Assembly (NCBI GenBank): GCA_016787295.1
Contig: JAEUUX010000189.1
Span: 1 to 54,697 of the forward strand
DNA: 54,697 bases
Direction of reading: 5' to 3'
DNA from: Chitinophagales bacterium
GTDB taxonomy: Bacteria; Bacteroidota; Bacteroidia; Chitinophagales; UBA2359
Positions 43,327-52,970 of this stretch are shown piece by piece (the stretch's first letter is position 1; every line of letters begins with the position of its first letter). The notes beneath the pieces are model-generated. The model was not told where the DNA came from. It was given only the letters and a program-made list of their open reading frames with translations, and did no database searches. Position numbers and translations under genes: made by a program.

Positions 43327-46173
43327 ATGAAATTCCATGCCCCATCATTTCTTATTTTACTGTTGCTATCTCATTTTGCATTAGCTCAAAAAGGCGAACA
43401 AGAAATTTTTTGCGCCATAGAAAAAGCCGACTCGCTCTTTGACAAAAATCGCAATTTAGAAGGATTAGAGGTCTTACTACGTTGCAAACAACGCCAACAG
43501 CAAGACTCTTTATCTTTGACATTTGCACAACTATATTACAAAATAGGGAAAGGCTATTACTATGCCGACTTCAATGACTCGGCATTGTATTATTTTAACA
43601 AAACATTGCAAAGACAAAAACTATTATTGGGCAATGATCACAAAGACACACAATATACTCGCTATGTTATTGTACTTGCTCACGAAAGTATGCGAAACTA
43701 TCGCACTGCCATGCCTCTTATCGAGGATTTGATAAACATTGAAGAACACAAAAAAACGCCTAATGACACCACCTTAGCTAACTATTATTTACTGCTAAGT
43801 GGAATAGCTTGTGGATTGGGTGATGCTGAAAAAACAGAACGATATGCCAACAAATCGTTGCGTTTTTATGAATGTTATAGTCAGTACTTAGCGGCTAATT
43901 GCTATGTTGCCAAAGGACTTGCTCATGCCCAAACCGAAACGCATGAAAAAGCTCTACCCAATTATTTAATTGCTCAAGAAATGTACAAACAATGCCATGA
44001 TATACCTGCTTACATGCATTGTGTTAGTCTTTTAGGTATTACATACCGCAAACTAAAACAACCTTACATAGCCTTACAATATCTACAAGAAGCTATCAAA
44101 TATAACCAAAGCAACCCTAACTTTAGTTTTAATTTAGCAGGTGACTGGGCTAATGTAGCTATTGTAAAAAAAGACTTAGGGCTATATGACGAAGCTATTG
44201 CTGCCTTAAATACTTCTAAACAAATTTACCAAATCCACCATCTAAGCAATAATATGAACAATGCTTCGTATTATGACAATATAGGAGATGTTTTTTTCTT
44301 GCAAGGCAAAGATACAGCCAGCCTCGAAGCCTATCAAAAATCAATGAACTATTTACTTACATTTAATTATCAAAAACTCGATGACAATCCTTCAATACAC
44401 AATGCCTCCATCGAAAATCCTCTCTTGCTTTTCAACATTATGTTTTCCAAAGCTCAAACATTCTATCATATTGCAAAACAACACAATAATGAACAAGCCT
44501 TAGATGCCGCCTACAATACTTGTCTAAGCATTGATACCCTCATTACACACATACAACAAAATATCCAAAGTGACGAATCTGTCATTGCGTTTAACCAAAA
44601 AATAGCTAAATTTTATGAATTAGCTATAAAAGTAACCATTATCCAAAAACCCGAACAAGCATTTTTATTTGCAGAAAAAGGAAAAGCTTTTGTTTTAAGA
44701 AAATTTTTACAAAATATCCAAGCCTTACAACTTGCAAATATCCCTAATAGCATTATTTCCGAAGACCAGAATTTTATTAATCGTATTGCTCACATAGAAA
44801 ATCTTATAGCACAACACCCACACAACACATCTCTGCAAGACTCTTTATTTAAATTGTATAACCAAAGACAAGATTTTTTAATTCAATTAGAAAATAATTA
44901 TCCCAATTATTTTCAACTCAAATATGCCAACCAAATACCTTCTGTCGATAAAATAAAACAACTGTTAGTTCCTCATCAAGCATTGGTCAGTTATTATATA
45001 GGCAACGAATCTTACTATATATTTGTGCTAACCCAAAATTCATTTAAATACTATGAATTTCCCAAAGAAAATGACTTTAGTAGCTGTTTAAATGATTTTT
45101 TAATAGCAACTCAACAAATGCTTCCTACTAATGAGTATCCTATTCTAGCCCATTATTGGTATGAACGTTTATTGAAAAAAGTAATAAGCACCTTACCTAC
45201 CGACGTTAATAGATTAATTATTATTCCAGATGCAGAATTAGGTTACATACCTTTTGACATCTTAGTAGAACACCCCCCAGAGCAATGGCATAATAACACT
45301 AAAATCCCAGCATGGCAAAATATAGCCATGCCATTGGTTCTCAAACGTTTTGCTGTTTCATACAATTATACCATTATGCAGCTAATTGATGCCCAAGACA
45401 GCATACAAGTAGCTAATTTCAAAACAGTTAGTTTTGGTTTGGATTATAAAGACCCACAATTACTCGCCGAGCTGAACAATGATTTGCAAACAGAAACCTC
45501 AACAACCAGATCTAGTTTAGGACAATTGCCTCATGCTCCCGTAGAAGCACTAAATATTGCTGATTTAATGAAAGGAGAAGCATACCTCAACAAGCAAGCC
45601 ACCCTTAGCAACTTTTGGAAAGTCTCCCAAAAATATAGTATCATACACTTGGCAATGCACGGAATTATTGATGACGACAATCCCTTAAACTCCAAATTAG
45701 CTTTTAACAAAGATATTAATAAGGCACCCTGTTATCTTACCGCAGCAGACCTCTATGGACAACAACTCAAAGCAACAATGGTAGTCCTAAGCGCTTGTAA
45801 TAGCGGCAATGGCACTTTAAAACGAAGCGAAGGCATTATGAGCCTTGCACGTGCTTTTGCTTTTGCGGGTTGCCATAGCCTTGTGATGAGTCTGTGGAAC
45901 TTATCTGATGAACCTACTTCTGTTATTATGCAAAACTTTTATCATCATCTAAAACTTGGAAAACCCAAAGATATAGCACTACAAAATGCCAAAATCGATT
46001 ATTTTACTCAACAAAAATTCAATACAAGATATCCTGTCAATTGGGGAAGTTTTGTGCTTGTGGGAAATATCCATGCCATTGAAGAAAAAAACAACTGGGG
46101 TTTTGATGCTGTTCTCATTGTGGCTGTATTAGTTTTGCCTACTATCTTGTATATACACAAACAAAGAAAATAA
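43327..46173 (+). CDS. exported TPR-CHAT cysteine protease with C-terminal membrane anchor
   Basis: The 948-residue protein starts with a signal peptide (about 1-20, HFALAQKG). It continues with TPR-type helices (about 25-480), a linker, and a caspase-like CHAT domain (about 640-915). The catalytic dyad is His778 (LAMHGII) and Cys824 (SACNSGNG). A single hydrophobic segment (AVLIVAVLVLPTILYI) with a basic end KQRK anchors the C-terminus in the inner membrane, so the TPR and protease parts face the periplasm. CHAT proteases cut selected partner proteins once a TPR sensor is engaged. The targets here are unknown; the membrane TPR proteins of the two sigma pairs are candidates because they have exposed TPR tails. 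Confidence 0.87.
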   Translation: MKFHAPSFLILLLLSHFALAQKGEQEIFCAIEKADSLFDKNRNLEGLEVLLRCKQRQQQDSLSLTFAQLYYKIGKGYYYADFNDSALYYFNKTLQRQKLLLGNDHKDTQYTRYVIVLAHESMRNYRTAMPLIEDLINIEEHKKTPNDTTLANYYLLLSGIACGLGDAEKTERYANKSLRFYECYSQYLAANCYVAKGLAHAQTETHEKALPNYLIAQEMYKQCHDIPAYMHCVSLLGITYRKLKQPYIALQYLQEAIKYNQSNPNFSFNLAGDWANVAIVKKDLGLYDEAIAALNTSKQIYQIHHLSNNMNNASYYDNIGDVFFLQGKDTASLEAYQKSMNYLLTFNYQKLDDNPSIHNASIENPLLLFNIMFSKAQTFYHIAKQHNNEQALDAAYNTCLSIDTLITHIQQNIQSDESVIAFNQKIAKFYELAIKVTIIQKPEQAFLFAEKGKAFVLRKFLQNIQALQLANIPNSIISEDQNFINRIAHIENLIAQHPHNTSLQDSLFKLYNQRQDFLIQLENNYPNYFQLKYANQIPSVDKIKQLLVPHQALVSYYIGNESYYIFVLTQNSFKYYEFPKENDFSSCLNDFLIATQQMLPTNEYPILAHYWYERLLKKVISTLPTDVNRLIIIPDAELGYIPFDILVEHPPEQWHNNTKIPAWQNIAMPLVLKRFAVSYNYTIMQLIDAQDSIQVANFKTVSFGLDYKDPQLLAELNNDLQTETSTTRSSLGQLPHAPVEALNIADLMKGEAYLNKQATLSNFWKVSQKYSIIHLAMHGIIDDDNPLNSKLAFNKDINKAPCYLTAADLYGQQLKATMVVLSACNSGNGTLKRSEGIMSLARAFAFAGCHSLVMSLWNLSDEPTSVIMQNFYHHLKLGKPKDIALQNAKIDYFTQQKFNTRYPVNWGSFVLVGNIHAIEEKNNWGFDAVLIVAVLVLPTILYIHKQRK

Positions 46174-46426
46174 GTATTGGTATTCTTTAATCCAACAAAA
46201 CCAAATGTTTCTTCTTTTGGGTAAAAAATTAAGTTATTGCCATTATCAACATCATTTTGAAAGTCTTGAACGGCTTTAAACAATACAGCTACCGCCATAT
46301 CATCTATAAATAACCATCAAACAAAAAAACCTCCCCAAACTTTTGGGATATGTCCGACACCTTATTAACAAAGTACAACCTGAATAGGTATAGCATTACT
46401 TTTTATACACAAAAAAAACGTTTTTT

Positions 46427-47179
46427 ATGAACAGAATAAACACTAATCTGCCCGAATGGGAACAAAATAAACCACAAGAGGCAGCTCCTGTGGTCATACA
46501 ACTTAATCATGCGAATATCAACCAACGACAAACAGCGGTGTTGCATGATGTTCAGTTACAGGTACGCAAAGGAGAATTTGTGTACTTAGTTGGCAGAACA
46601 GGATCAGGCAAAAGTAGCTTATTGAAAACCTTATATGGCGAATTACCTTTGCAAAAAGGAGAAGGAACAGTAGCCGGTTTTAACCTGAAAATGTTAGATT
46701 GGCGGACAGTGCCTTATCTTCGTCGAAAGTTGGGCATTATTTTTCAAGATTTTCAGCTATTGATGGACAGAAATGTAGAAGATAATTTGCGCTTTGCCCT
46801 CGAATCGACCGACTGGCGCGATAATAATGAAATTAATAAGCGAATTGGGAATGTGCTGGCGGCAGTTAATATCACACACAAACGCTATACTATGCCTTAT
46901 CTTCTTTCGGGAGGCGAGCAACAACGTGTAGTCATTGCGCGGGCTTTGCTCAACGACCCTCCTATCATTCTGGCAGACGAACCAACAGGTAATTTAGACC
47001 CACAAACATCTTATGAAATCTTTAATTTACTACATCAAATTTGTAAGGAGACTGCCACGACTATTGTGGTGGGAACACATGATTTTTATACCATTAAACA
47101 TTTTCCTGCCCGCATGATGACCTGCCAAGACCAACAATTGTTGGAAGGCAATTTTATGGATTTGAAAATGGAGCGATAA
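46427..47179 (+). CDS. ftsE: cell-division ABC ATPase FtsE
   Basis: FtsE is the ATPase of FtsEX, which regulates cell-wall hydrolysis at the division site. The 250-residue protein has Walker [10 protein letters not shown] at 56-64, the Q-loop IIFQDFQLL typical of FtsE, the signature LLSGGEQQR, Walker [15 protein letters not shown] and the switch VVGTHDF. The typical FtsE lineage phrase [16 protein letters not shown] is present. ftsX is not adjacent, as is common in Bacteroidota. A strong bidirectional terminator follows. The 46174-46426 gap before it shows no clear promoter box. Confidence 0.9.
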   Translation: MNRINTNLPEWEQNKPQEAAPVVIQLNHANINQRQTAVLHDVQLQVRKGEFVYLVGRTGSGKSSLLKTLYGELPLQKGEGTVAGFNLKMLDWRTVPYLRRKLGIIFQDFQLLMDRNVEDNLRFALESTDWRDNNEINKRIGNVLAAVNITHKRYTMPYLLSGGEQQRVVIARALLNDPPIILADEPTGNLDPQTSYEIFNLLHQICKETATTIVVGTHDFYTIKHFPARMMTCQDQQLLEGNFMDLKMER

Positions 47180-47240
47180 ACATTTACAACACTGACAGGT
47201 GCTTTGCTAAACAAACATTTTTTTTGGAATTGTATACTAC

Positions 47241-47279
47241 AAAAACGGCTATTCCTTTGGCAGGAATAGCCGTTTTTTT
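47241..47279. terminator. bidirectional terminator between ftsE and the pair-2 TPR gene
   Basis: A perfect 12-bp stem (47244-47255 with 47263-47274, loop TTTGGCA) is flanked by A5 on the left and T7 on the right, so it can act for both convergent genes. Confidence 0.88.
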
Positions 47280-47333
47280 GTGTTTTTTGTTCCAAGCAAT
47301 AGCCAATAATACCAACACTAAAGCATTATTGGT

Positions 47334-48068
47334 CTATGGACAAGGCAGTTTTGACAAAAGTTTAGTGGTATTGCGGATATGATTTTCCTGTAATTCCTTG
47401 AGCAAAGGACATGCAGCAACTTCTTTAGCTTGTTGAATATATAGCAAAGCTAATGTCCATTTAGCATCATTCACCACAGTACCACTGTTTTTTATTACTG
47501 TTTCTAGGGTAGTAATAGCTGCTTCGTTTTGTTGTAATTGTATTTGGCACAAAGCTTTGGCATATAAATAATTGATTTGTTGCGGTTCGGAAGCCAAAAG
47601 TTTGTTACATTCTTCTAAGGCTTTTCCATATTCACCACTTTCATAATAGGCTTTTAATGCCCCTAAAGCGTTTTCTCGCGTTTGATTATCCCCCCGAACT
47701 GTTGATAATACATCGGCATTTTGCAGTTCCTGTTTAAGTAGTGCATTTGCCAAAGCGGGAGTCCTTGTTGCTGAACGGTCTCCCCATTGCCACCAAGCCA
47801 CTCCCAAAGCCAATAATACCACTGCTGCTATGCGTAACCAAGCAGTGCGGGAGAGTTTAAATACTTTGGCGGTATCCGACAGAGGGGTTTCGGTATTGGA
47901 AGAAGTGGCAATTTGTTCTTCCTTTGCTTTTTTGTTTGCTACTAATTGAGCAAAATACTGTTTATCTTCGGCAGTAGCTTTTTTTCGCAATAAAAACAAC
48001 ATTAAAAGTTCTTGTTCTTGTGCTGTAAGTGTTTCGCCCTGTTGATATTTTTCGTATACAGTTTTCAT
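47334..48068 (-). CDS. one-TM protein with TPR C-terminus, putative anti-sigma or signalling partner (pair 2)
   Basis: The 244-residue protein has an N-terminal cytoplasmic part (1-75), one membrane helix (about 77-93, WLRIAAVVLLALGVAWW) and a C-terminal TPR region (about 125-235; AYYESGEYGKALEECNKLL, INYLYAKALCQIQLQQNEAA). It is a paralogue of the 32901-33503 product. The N-terminal halves align across KYQQGETLTAQEQELL and the following basic helix. It follows the sigma-like gene by 114 bases, nearly the same spacing as pair 1 (111). I infer a sigma-binding N-terminus and a periplasmic sensor tail. No catalytic motif is visible. Confidence 0.62.
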   Translation of the reverse strand: MKTVYEKYQQGETLTAQEQELLMLFLLRKKATAEDKQYFAQLVANKKAKEEQIATSSNTETPLSDTAKVFKLSRTAWLRIAAVVLLALGVAWWQWGDRSATRTPALANALLKQELQNADVLSTVRGDNQTRENALGALKAYYESGEYGKALEECNKLLASEPQQINYLYAKALCQIQLQQNEAAITTLETVIKNSGTVVNDAKWTLALLYIQQAKEVAACPLLKELQENHIRNTTKLLSKLPCP

Positions 48069-48182
48069 ACTATTTGCTTTTTGTTATGGGTTTTGATAGT
48101 TAATAATGGAAAACAATGAGGTAAAAAACGATGTTACAGATAGTTTTATTAACAAAGATTGGTTTGAGGGGTGTTTGGGAGA

Positions 48183-49106
48183 TTATTTTTTATTGCCAAA
48201 GAAGTAAGCCATTAGGCGGTCAAGGCATTCTTTGTATTGTTTGTTTTTAGGTTTAATGCCATCAAATGCGGGAAAATTGGTAACTTTTCCCCCTTTAGAA
48301 TAAAAATTAAGAAGCACATAACATTTGTAGTACTTTTCTTTCATTTTACTCATGGCATTATTCAATTGTTTATGATTAAGCTCATCTTCAAACGGATCGC
48401 TTGCTTCGTCTGCTATATGATGATTTAATTCAGTTTGGTTTTTGTCTTTGTTTCGTTTTTCAATATACCTTCGTTTAGCCACAGTATAGATATACCATAC
48501 CAACCCTGTTTGGGGTTCAATTTCTTGTCGGACTAAACGCCACCAAACTATCAGTTCTGCATCGGATAGTGCATCTTCGCCGTCAGCTTTATTTGCTTGA
48601 GGAAACTTTTTGCAAAGCATTTTAAGTATCTCTGTCCGATATTCGCTCAATAATTGACCATACCATTTTTGAAATTGGGTTAATTCTTCTTCTATTAAAG
48701 AAGATAGTTTTAACTCAGGAAATGCCGTTATTTTTGTTTCAAACTGTATTTCTTCTTCCCCATCTAAAGACCCTATTATGGCAGCCACTTTGTTCTGCAA
48801 GGTGTCGGGTGTCAAGTCTTCTGTATTTGCAATAATACCGCGTTGAATATCTTCAGCCACATCATAAAACACCTGTGATAGTAGTTCGTGTTGTTCTTGC
48901 CCTTCGCTTTTCGCAAATTGTGGATACTGCAATATATAACAGTTCATTACAAAATCCCAGTTAGGCTCACGAATATGTTTATCGAACAATGGGAATGGAT
49001 AGCCCGCTGCATTGGTATCATTATCCAATAACAGTTCGTATTGCACTTGCATAAACAATGATGAAGGCAGCAGAAGATTAGTAGGAAATTGTAGATTTCG
49101 GCTCAT
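48183..49106 (-). CDS. ECF-like sigma-70 factor with N-terminal extension (pair 2)
   Basis: The 307-residue product has an N-terminal extension of about 150 residues, a sigma region 2-like part (about 155-235; YRTEILKMLCKKFPQA, DAELIVWWRLVRQEI, YIYTVAKRRYIEKRNK) and a region 4-like part (about 245-303) ending NKQYKECLDRLMAYFF, in the position of the KRKYDCLQKLR helix of pair 1. The region 4 core looks less regular than in pair 1, so DNA binding may differ. A TACTTTTG box lies 186 bases upstream. Together with the TPR membrane protein it forms the second sigma/regulator pair of the window. The assignment rests on pattern, not on a clear domain hit. Confidence 0.58.
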   Translation of the reverse strand: MSRNLQFPTNLLLPSSLFMQVQYELLLDNDTNAAGYPFPLFDKHIREPNWDFVMNCYILQYPQFAKSEGQEQHELLSQVFYDVAEDIQRGIIANTEDLTPDTLQNKVAAIIGSLDGEEEIQFETKITAFPELKLSSLIEEELTQFQKWYGQLLSEYRTEILKMLCKKFPQANKADGEDALSDAELIVWWRLVRQEIEPQTGLVWYIYTVAKRRYIEKRNKDKNQTELNHHIADEASDPFEDELNHKQLNNAMSKMKEKYYKCYVLLNFYSKGGKVTNFPAFDGIKPKNKQYKECLDRLMAYFFGNKK

Positions 49107-49291
49107 ACGTATAAGTCATTATTTAGGTGAAACAAAAAAGAATGCCAGCAACTGTCCAGAAAACGTTCTGCTCTATAAAGTCAAAAACTATTAAAAACCT
49201 TACCAAAAAAAGCGTTTTTTTTTGCGTAAAGGTCTTTTTTTTTTTTATACAGTAGTGGCTATTAGTGGCTAAACAGCGGCTTTTTCAAACA

Positions 49292-49299
49292 CAAAAGTA
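49292..49299 (-). promoter_or_regulatory. -7-like box (TACTTTTG) for the pair-2 sigma gene
   Basis: The minus strand reads TACTTTTG, matching TAnnTTTG, about 186 bases before the start at 49106. The leader between contains long T/A runs (49216-49245) but no hairpin I can name. Confidence 0.4.
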
Positions 49300-49376
49300 C
49301 AAATTCCTGTTATAACTTGTCATCTTTACAACAAAACAAGGCTTAATTATTCCCACATTCTAAGTTTTACTATTAC

Positions 49377-49771
49377 TTTGATACCGACATTAGAAAGTAG
49401 TTTTAGCTTGTGTTGTTCTAAAAAAATGACAAATGCCTGATATTTGATAATGACAATCTGATAACGACCTTATCAAGGTTGTTATTTGTCATTATCAAAA
49501 CAACCCGATTAACTGACAAGATTACAAGCTCAAAATAATAAAAACCCCGACGGGGTGACAAGTTTATAGCCTCAAAATAATAGAATAATTAACATAAACC
49601 CCGACGGGGTGACATTATTCGACAAAACATGACACATTTCACCCTGTCGGGGTTTATGCCTTTTTTTGTTCCGTTTTTTTGCTATAAACCTATCACCCTT
49701 TCAGGGTTTATTTGAATGCTTTCTTATCGTTGCTATTTTCAGAAATACCACCTAATAATGTCGTTATTAAA
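49377..49771. mobile_element. 395-bp MITE-like element, copy 2 (uninterrupted)
   Basis: The left end TTTGATACCGACATTAGAAA (49377 on) and the right end read inward (from 49771: TTTAATAACGACATTATTAG) are imperfect inverted repeats. The body aligns with copy 1 throughout. An internal foldback of TTTGATAATGACAA (49443-49456) with TTGTCATTATCAAA (49486-49499) encloses a second pair. A 20-bp hairpin (49593-49612 with 49639-49658, one wobble) differs from copy 1 by a paired T-to-C and A-to-G change. No coding frame. Confidence 0.65.
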
Positions 49772-49842
49772 ATGTAGCACAAGGTTTAGGACTTGCTCCA
49801 CCCAAAAACTATATACCATCTACTACTTGTGCAAAAATTTTT

Positions 49843-50010
49843 CAAAAAAATATCCCGCCTTTGGTAAGGTTTTTCCATGTTTTTCCCTTTATAGGTTATA
49901 CATCTGAAAAATCGATTAGTCAAGTTGTCAAAGGAAAATCCCCCGAACATCCTCATAAAAAAGTAGGGGCGCGTATGCCGAAAAGCGAATAGAGTAGGCG
50001 GTGTTTTTTT
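49843..50010 (+). repeat. upstream repeat A, shared with the neighbouring T9SS esterase gene
   Basis: These 168 bases are about 90 percent identical to 52971-53137. Both lie directly before a gene for a T9SS-exported protein and end in the same RNA motif and T-run. They contain a TACATCTG (A) or TACATTTG (B) promoter-like box and a conserved CAAGTTGTCAAAGGAAAATC stretch. Confidence 0.85.
49940..49999 (+). promoter_or_regulatory. candidate pseudoknot RNA motif, copy A, upstream of the M43 protease gene
   Basis: CCCC in 49940-49944 can pair with GGGG (49966-49969). Next, CGC (49970-49972) can pair with GCG (49985-49987), and GCC in that loop (49977-49979) can pair with GGC (49997-49999). GAAAA and AGAGTA lie between the stems as in copy C. 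The motif ends 20 bases before the start codon. Confidence 0.5.
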
Positions 50011-50019
50011 ACTCTTTTT

Positions 50020-52896
50020 ATGAAAAATTTTTGCATTATTTTATTATTTCTTTTTATTGATGCTGTAGTACTTGCTCAAACAACAGAGTGTGCGTTCAAT
50101 CCTACTCAAGCACAAATAGATGCCATAGATTTTATTTATCAAGATGCCCCTTATTTTGATTTGGCAGATATTGCAGCAGACCCTATAGACTATATTCCTA
50201 TTACTGCTATCATTGTACGTCAAACTGATGGCACAGGCGGGCTATCTACAACAGACCTAAACAATGCTATTACGCGTTTGAATACGCTATATAGCAGTAT
50301 GCATATTCAATTCTTTTTATGTAGTACAAAGTATGTTAACAATAGCACCTATTATAACTTTAATAATAGCCAAGAAAATGCTTTAGCAAGTGGCAATGAG
50401 GTAAGCAATACTATCAACATATTTTTTGTGAATACTGCTGTAGCAGGCAGTACTCCTGTTTGTGGATATGCTTATTTTCCAGGAGCGTATGACCGAATTA
50501 TTATGGCTAATGCTTGTGCTACTAATGGAAGTACCTTAGCTCATGAAATGGGGCATTACTTTGGGCTTTTACATACATTCCATTTATATAATGAGAATGT
50601 TCCGCGCACTGGTACTTGTTCTAATTGTACTACTGCGGGTGATCGTTTATGTGATACTCCTGCCGATAGAGGTGTGGGTTTTACGGCTTATCCAACATGT
50701 TCCTACACTGGCACTGCTGTTGATAATTGTAGTATCGCTTTAGCAACAAATCCTCCAAGTCCGCGAAATTTAATGTCTTATGGAGACAAACCATGTAGAG
50801 ATATGTTTACTCCTCAACAACAAGGAGTCATCATTAGTACTAATAATGCTTATCGTTCTTATTTGGCTTGTTCTACACCTTGCAATACTCCCACCAATTT
50901 AACAGCATCACCCACTACCAACACAGCTACACTTAGTTGGAGCGCTGTTAGTGGGGCAGTTAGTTATAATGTACAATACAAACCTAATGGTGCTACTACT
51001 TGGACTACAGTATCTGCCACAACAAGCACGCTAAGTTTAACAGGACTAAGTAGTGCTACTACTTATCAATTCCAAGTGCAGACAGTTTGTGGAGGTGGTG
51101 CTAGTGTCTATAGCACTATAGCAAACTTTACTACCAATTCTACTTGTTATGCACTTAGTTTTAATGGCAGCCAAAGAGTAACCATTCCCAACAATACAAC
51201 TATTACACCCAATCCTATGGCATTAGGTACGGGTGATTTCACCGTAACAGCCTGGATTAAAGCCAGTAATGTGACTGGTAAAAGAGCCATTATTTCTAAA
51301 AGAAGTACAACAAGTAATGGTTTTATAGTTGGTATAGATGAAAACGGTAAATTGTTTGCTCGTGTAGGTGCAACTGATTTACCAGCCGTTACTAATAGCC
51401 CAAACTTAAAAGATGGAACTTGCCACCATGTTGCCCTTGCTCGTAGAAGTAATATGTATTGGTTTGTTATTGACGGAACATCTTATTTGGGTAATTATCC
51501 TACTACAGGTGCCAACGCCGATGTTTCTACCACATCTGCCTTAATCATTGGGCAAGATGCCGTAATTGGTTCGGGTATCAATGGCTTTGTAGGCACTATT
51601 GACGAAGTACAAATCTGGAAAAGAGTGCTAAATGCTACCGAAATACAAAACAATTCCATGAATGGCGTAGAATTTGCCAACCGTGCTTATCTAACTGCCT
51701 ATTGGAAGTTTGATGAAACATCGGGACAAACAATCAGTGATTTGACCGGCAAAGGCAATAATGGATATTTGGGTACTTCTACCTCAGTAACAACTACCGA
51801 CCCTACACGTACCAACACAGCTACTGATATTTGCCGTTGTCCTGCCCCTGCCGCCACACTCAATTGCAACCAATTGAGCCTTGGTACTATCAACGATTTT
51901 ATTAAAATCAATAATCCTTTTGCAACCATTACGGGAGATTGGACTATAGAAATGTGGTTAAAAATACCTGCTGGCACTCCCAATGGTAGTGTTATCTTTA
52001 CTAATCAAAATAGTGCTACATCTGCCAATACAGGCAAAGGGCTTAACTTCTATCTGTCAAATGGCAATATAAAAGTGTTCAATCCCAAAGAATATTCTTT
52101 TGGAACAAGCAGCGGAACATTAGCTACAGACCAATGTATGCACTTTTATGTTACCTACAATAGTGTTACTAAATCTCTTAATCATGCCAATGATTATGGA
52201 AACATAGGCGCTACATCAACAAGCGGTGGGTGGACTATGAATGTCGATATCAATAGTGGCAATCCTCTCTACATTGGAGGCTATGGCACTGGTCCTGCAT
52301 TTACTGACATAAATGGAGTGGCACAACAGAGCATGGTTGGTTTTGTTGATGAAATTCGCATTTGGAACAAAAAATCAGCCGACATTAGTGCGCAGTTAGG
52401 CAAACCACAATTAATAGGTACAGAAACGGGTTTGATTGGCAATTGGCGATTAAACGAAGGTAGTGGACAAAATTTAACTAACTCAAAAACAGGTACTGTC
52501 GATGCTTACTTGGGTAACAGTAGTAGTGCCGAAACTGCTAATGACCCTATCTGGAGTACTAATACCTCTTGTGTTTGTAATGTTAATCCAAGCACGGGTA
52601 AATATACCAATATCTTAGACAATACCGTAGCTGCCGAAAATGGCATAAAACTATATCCTAATCCTGCAACTGATTGGATAAATGTGGAATATACTGCCAC
52701 AAGTGATAATGCTACTGATATAGAAGTCCAAGTAGTTGACCTCACTGGCAAAATAGTATATAGTACTACCATGCCAATTACAGACCAAACTACTTATTTC
52801 TCCCTACCAACTAATAATTTAGTAGCGGGTATGTATTTAGTAGAAATAAAAAGCGCTACAGCTCGACATATCCAACGCATAGTCATACAACGATAA
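50020..52896 (+). CDS. secreted M43-family metalloprotease with FN3, two LamG-like domains and T9SS sorting domain
   Basis: The 958-residue protein has a signal peptide (about 1-19), a metalloprotease domain (about 60-285) with the zinc motif HEMGHYFGLLH (His175, Glu176, His179, His185) and a Met-turn MSYGDKPC, a fibronectin type III domain (about 290-372; NLTASPTTNTATLSWSAVSG), two LamG/concanavalin-like domains (about 376-600 and 610-820), and a T9SS type A domain (about 870-958; LYPNPATDWINVEY). The pregnancy-associated plasma protein/ulilysin family fits the catalytic part. It would be exported through T9SS and attached or released at the cell surface, cutting proteins while the LamG domains bind glycans or matrix. 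Its upstream region is shared with the next gene. Confidence 0.92.
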   Translation: MKNFCIILLFLFIDAVVLAQTTECAFNPTQAQIDAIDFIYQDAPYFDLADIAADPIDYIPITAIIVRQTDGTGGLSTTDLNNAITRLNTLYSSMHIQFFLCSTKYVNNSTYYNFNNSQENALASGNEVSNTINIFFVNTAVAGSTPVCGYAYFPGAYDRIIMANACATNGSTLAHEMGHYFGLLHTFHLYNENVPRTGTCSNCTTAGDRLCDTPADRGVGFTAYPTCSYTGTAVDNCSIALATNPPSPRNLMSYGDKPCRDMFTPQQQGVIISTNNAYRSYLACSTPCNTPTNLTASPTTNTATLSWSAVSGAVSYNVQYKPNGATTWTTVSATTSTLSLTGLSSATTYQFQVQTVCGGGASVYSTIANFTTNSTCYALSFNGSQRVTIPNNTTITPNPMALGTGDFTVTAWIKASNVTGKRAIISKRSTTSNGFIVGIDENGKLFARVGATDLPAVTNSPNLKDGTCHHVALARRSNMYWFVIDGTSYLGNYPTTGANADVSTTSALIIGQDAVIGSGINGFVGTIDEVQIWKRVLNATEIQNNSMNGVEFANRAYLTAYWKFDETSGQTISDLTGKGNNGYLGTSTSVTTTDPTRTNTATDICRCPAPAATLNCNQLSLGTINDFIKINNPFATITGDWTIEMWLKIPAGTPNGSVIFTNQNSATSANTGKGLNFYLSNGNIKVFNPKEYSFGTSSGTLATDQCMHFYVTYNSVTKSLNHANDYGNIGATSTSGGWTMNVDINSGNPLYIGGYGTGPAFTDINGVAQQSMVGFVDEIRIWNKKSADISAQLGKPQLIGTETGLIGNWRLNEGSGQNLTNSKTGTVDAYLGNSSSAETANDPIWSTNTSCVCNVNPSTGKYTNILDNTVAAENGIKLYPNPATDWINVEYTATSDNATDIEVQVVDLTGKIVYSTTMPITDQTTYFSLPTNNLVAGMYLVEIKSATARHIQRIVIQR

Positions 52897-52970
52897 GTTG
52901 CAACACCCTATTCAGCACTACCTCAACTCTTTTGTTCCTGCCAATCCAACACAAAAAAAGCACAAAAAAT

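Noticed and set aside
43327-46173. Link of the TPR-CHAT protein to type III-E CRISPR (craspase)
   Set aside because: It has a signal peptide and a membrane anchor, and no CRISPR effector or array is in the window.
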